This document shows, one piece after another, positions 62,018 to 64,000 of a stretch of DNA of 64,000 nucleotides; within the stretch, counting starts at the first letter, position 1, and every line of letters begins with the position of its first letter. Source of the DNA: Gammaproteobacteria bacterium HGW-Gammaproteobacteria-15. Lineage in GTDB: Bacteria > Pseudomonadota > Gammaproteobacteria > Enterobacterales > Alteromonadaceae. A model generated the notes under the pieces. The model was given only the letters and a program-made list of their open reading frames with translations. It had not been told where the DNA came from and did not search any database. The stretch lies in NCBI GenBank assembly GCA_002840125.1, contig PGZF01000005.1, forward strand, positions 434,001 through 498,000, written 5' to 3'. Both the position numbers and the translations under genes were made by a program.

Positions 62018-63241
62018 TTAACCACCACCTACCATATTGTTTAACGCTAAAATCGGCTGCAAAATCGCCATGACAATAAATAACACCATACCGGCCATTA
62101 CTGCTACCAACACCGGCTCAAACACTTTTAACGACACTGTAACTAAGGTTTCAAACTCGCGGTCCTGCGTATTGGCGGCACGCTCGAGCATAGAATCCAG
62201 CTGACCGCTTTTTTCGCCGCTGGCAACCATATGCAACATCATCGGCGGAAACAGCTTGGTTTGCTCCAACGCGTTTCGCAGCGACGTACCTTCACGCACC
62301 CTGGCGGTAGCATCTGTTACGGCCTGGCGCATATAAGTATTGCTCAGCACATCGGCGCTAATACGCATAGCTTCCAGTAACGGCACGGCCGAGGCATTAA
62401 GAATACTTAAGGTACGGGCAAAACGGGCGGTATTCAGGCCTTTGGTAACCTTGCCGATAATACGGCTTTTTAGCACCAGAGCGTCCCAGCGAAAACGAAA
62501 TGCCGGTTTGCGCAGCGCCCGCTTAAACAGCACCAGCAACAGCATAAAGCCAATCAGTACAAAGATGCCGTAAGCGCGTAAAAAATCACTGGCGGCAATT
62601 AAAAACAAGGTAGTGCCGGGCAACGTTTGGCCCATATGTTCAAACTGGCCGACAATTTTGGGTACCACCGCCGCCAGCAGAATTGATATCACCAGCACGG
62701 CAAAACAGGTAAGAATAATAGGGTACAGCAGAGCCTGCAGAATCTGGCTGCGCATATGCTGGCGCTGCTCGGTGTAATCGGCCAGCCGGTTTAATACCTG
62801 ATCCAAATGGCCGGATTTTTCCCCCGCGGCCACCATAGAGCGAAACAAATGGTCAAATACATACGGAAACTCGGCCAGGCCTTCTGCCAGGCTGTAACCT
62901 TCTACTACCTTAGAGCGCACGGTCATCATCATATTGGTTAGCCGTGGCTTGTCGCATTGCTCGGCAACGGCCAGCAATGCGCTTTCTATCGGTAATGCGG
63001 CTTCAACCAGCGTAGCCAGCTGGCGGGTAATAAGCGCCAGCTCAGAAGCTGAAATATTACGCTTAAACCATTGCTTGCCCGAGGCGAGCATTTTTTCCTG
63101 CTGTGACGCCAGCGCTACGCTAACCGGAGTGAGTTTTTGCTCACGCAACAACGAGCGCGCATGGCGGGCGTTGTCGGCTTCCAGTACGCCTTTACTGTTT
63201 TTGCCTCTGGCATCCAGTGCCTGATATTCAAAGGCTGGCAC
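62018..63241 (-). CDS. gspF: Type II secretion inner-membrane platform protein F
   Basis: The 407-residue protein has the GspF start MPAFEYQALDARGKNSKGVL and two homologous cytoplasmic helical domains. It has three membrane segments (about 170-190, 220-240 and 375-397). VAAGEKSGHLDQVLNRLADY and its repeat VASGEKSGQLDSMLERAA are the hallmark internal duplication. It overlaps gspE by one base. Confidence 0.96.
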   Translation of the reverse strand: MPAFEYQALDARGKNSKGVLEADNARHARSLLREQKLTPVSVALASQQEKMLASGKQWFKRNISASELALITRQLATLVEAALPIESALLAVAEQCDKPRLTNMMMTVRSKVVEGYSLAEGLAEFPYVFDHLFRSMVAAGEKSGHLDQVLNRLADYTEQRQHMRSQILQALLYPIILTCFAVLVISILLAAVVPKIVGQFEHMGQTLPGTTLFLIAASDFLRAYGIFVLIGFMLLLVLFKRALRKPAFRFRWDALVLKSRIIGKVTKGLNTARFARTLSILNASAVPLLEAMRISADVLSNTYMRQAVTDATARVREGTSLRNALEQTKLFPPMMLHMVASGEKSGQLDSMLERAANTQDREFETLVTVSLKVFEPVLVAVMAGMVLFIVMAILQPILALNNMVGGG

Positions 63242-64000
63242 TATACATCCTCACGTGTAACGCGCAGCACTTCTTCCAGCGTGGTTTCGCCTCTGAGTAC
63301 TTTGCTAAAACCATCGGCGCGAATACTGGGACTGTGTTGGCGCACATATTTTTCAATGGCCTGCTCACCTTTGCCGTTGTGAATAAGTTCGCGGATATGT
63401 TCGTCTACCAGCAACAATTCATGAATACCGGTACGGCCACGGTAGCCGGTAAAATTGCATTGATCGCACCCTTTGGCGCGGTAGATCAGTACACCTTCTT
63501 TTTTGGTCACGCTTAGCAGGCTGCGCTCTTCTTTATCCGGCTCATGGGCTTCTTTGCAGTGGATACATAAGGTACGCACTAAACGCTGTGCCAGTACCCC
63601 CAGCAAACTGGACGATAATAAAAACGCTTCTACGCCCATATCTTCCAGCCGGGTAATGGCACCGGCGGCAGTATTGGTGTGCAGTGTAGATAACACTAAG
63701 TGGCCGGTTAAACTGGCCTGCACGGCAATTTGTGCAGTTTCAAGATCGCGTATTTCACCCACCATTACTACATCAGGATCTTGCCGTAATATAGCGCGCA
63801 AGCCACGGGCGAAGGTCATACTGACTTTGGTATTTACCTGGGTTTGGCCGATGCCTTCCAGTTCGTATTCAATCGGGTCTTCTACGGTAAGAATATTGCG
63901 ATCTTTAGTGTTAATTTCAGTTAAACCGGCATACAAGGTAGTACTTTTACCCGAACCGGTAGGGCCGGTAACCAGAATAATGCCGTGTGGTTTTAAAATA
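63241..64000 (-). CDS. gspE: Type II secretion ATPase E, N-terminal part outside window
   Basis: The frame runs to the window edge. The Walker [16 protein letters not shown] lies at about 63915-63965, then [40 protein letters not shown] (Walker B), and [19 protein letters not shown]. The tetracysteine zinc module CIHC...[12 protein letters not shown] follows. It powers pseudopilus assembly. The N-terminal docking domains, gspD and gspC are not in the window. Confidence 0.96.
   Translation of the reverse strand, partial: ILKPHGIILVTGPTGSGKSTTLYAGLTEINTKDRNILTVEDPIEYELEGIGQTQVNTKVSMTFARGLRAILRQDPDVVMVGEIRDLETAQIAVQASLTGHLVLSTLHTNTAAGAITRLEDMGVEAFLLSSSLLGVLAQRLVRTLCIHCKEAHEPDKEERSLLSVTKKEGVLIYRAKGCDQCNFTGYRGRTGIHELLLVDEHIRELIHNGKGEQAIEKYVRQHSPSIRADGFSKVLRGETTLEEVLRVTREDV

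Overview
The window reads as a chromosomal segment of a marine or aquatic gammaproteobacterium of the Alteromonadales/Chromatiaceae kind (Rheinheimera, Arsukibacterium or Alishewanella would fit, but the genus is a guess from gene content). The grounds are a complete gspE-N type II secretion order, the fkpA/slyX/yheV/yheS and yheT/yheU blocks, divergent nudE/yrfG, a TonB-receptor-plus-halogenase pair, and secreted chitinases. No rRNA, tRNA, CRISPR array, insertion sequence or prophage was seen.

Layout. 1-6.9 kb: edge of a probable maltodextrin locus, with a flavin-dependent halogenase (cut by the window), a TonB-dependent receptor, a small AraC-type DNA-binding protein and malQ. The divergent spacer carries two near-identical ATACGTAT-centred palindromes. 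7.0-7.6 kb: a small outer-membrane beta-barrel. 7.7-16.2 kb: a leftward class I lanthipeptide cluster with two 66-residue precursors, LanC cyclase, full-length LanB dehydratase, HlyD-type adaptor and a C39 peptidase/ABC exporter. A hairpin-plus-T-run attenuator lies between the precursors and the enzymes. 16.3-20.9 kb: an M13 metallopeptidase lipoprotein and a DUF350/DUF1190/glutathionylspermidine-synthase-like operon. 21.2-27 kb: a chitin-degradation block of two GH18 chitinases and an AA10 LPMO. A NagR-like palindrome sits before the first gene and unusual multi-hairpin spacers lie between them. 27.1-33.5 kb: argA, a DUF6351 protein, a short GlpD-like oxidoreductase, proB and a DUF4124 protein. 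33.7-39.7 kb: envelope and housekeeping genes (OmpA lipoprotein, FkpA, WD40 lipoprotein, SlyX, YheV, YheS, TIGR02444, DUF3149, FdxA). 40-52.4 kb: COG2509 flavoprotein, diguanylate cyclase, amidohydrolase, GMC oxidoreductase with a Tat-type small subunit, yheTU, a choice-of-anchor I lipoprotein and a chemoreceptor. 52.6-56.6 kb: pckA, cysQ, nudE, yrfG. 56.6-64 kb: gspN-M-L-K-J-I-H-G-F-E, with gspE cut by the window edge.

How they work together. The type II secretion system is the natural exporter for the signal-peptide-bearing chitinases and LPMO. The lanthipeptide cluster looks self-contained for dehydration, cyclisation, leader removal and export, but has no visible immunity, regulator or TolC gene. 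The two most notable observations are this lanthipeptide system, whose precursors have nearly identical leaders and divergent cores with an invariant Cys/Ser/Thr pattern, and a family of three intergenic elements whose stems vary in a compensatory way while GGGA or AGGAT apical loops are kept.
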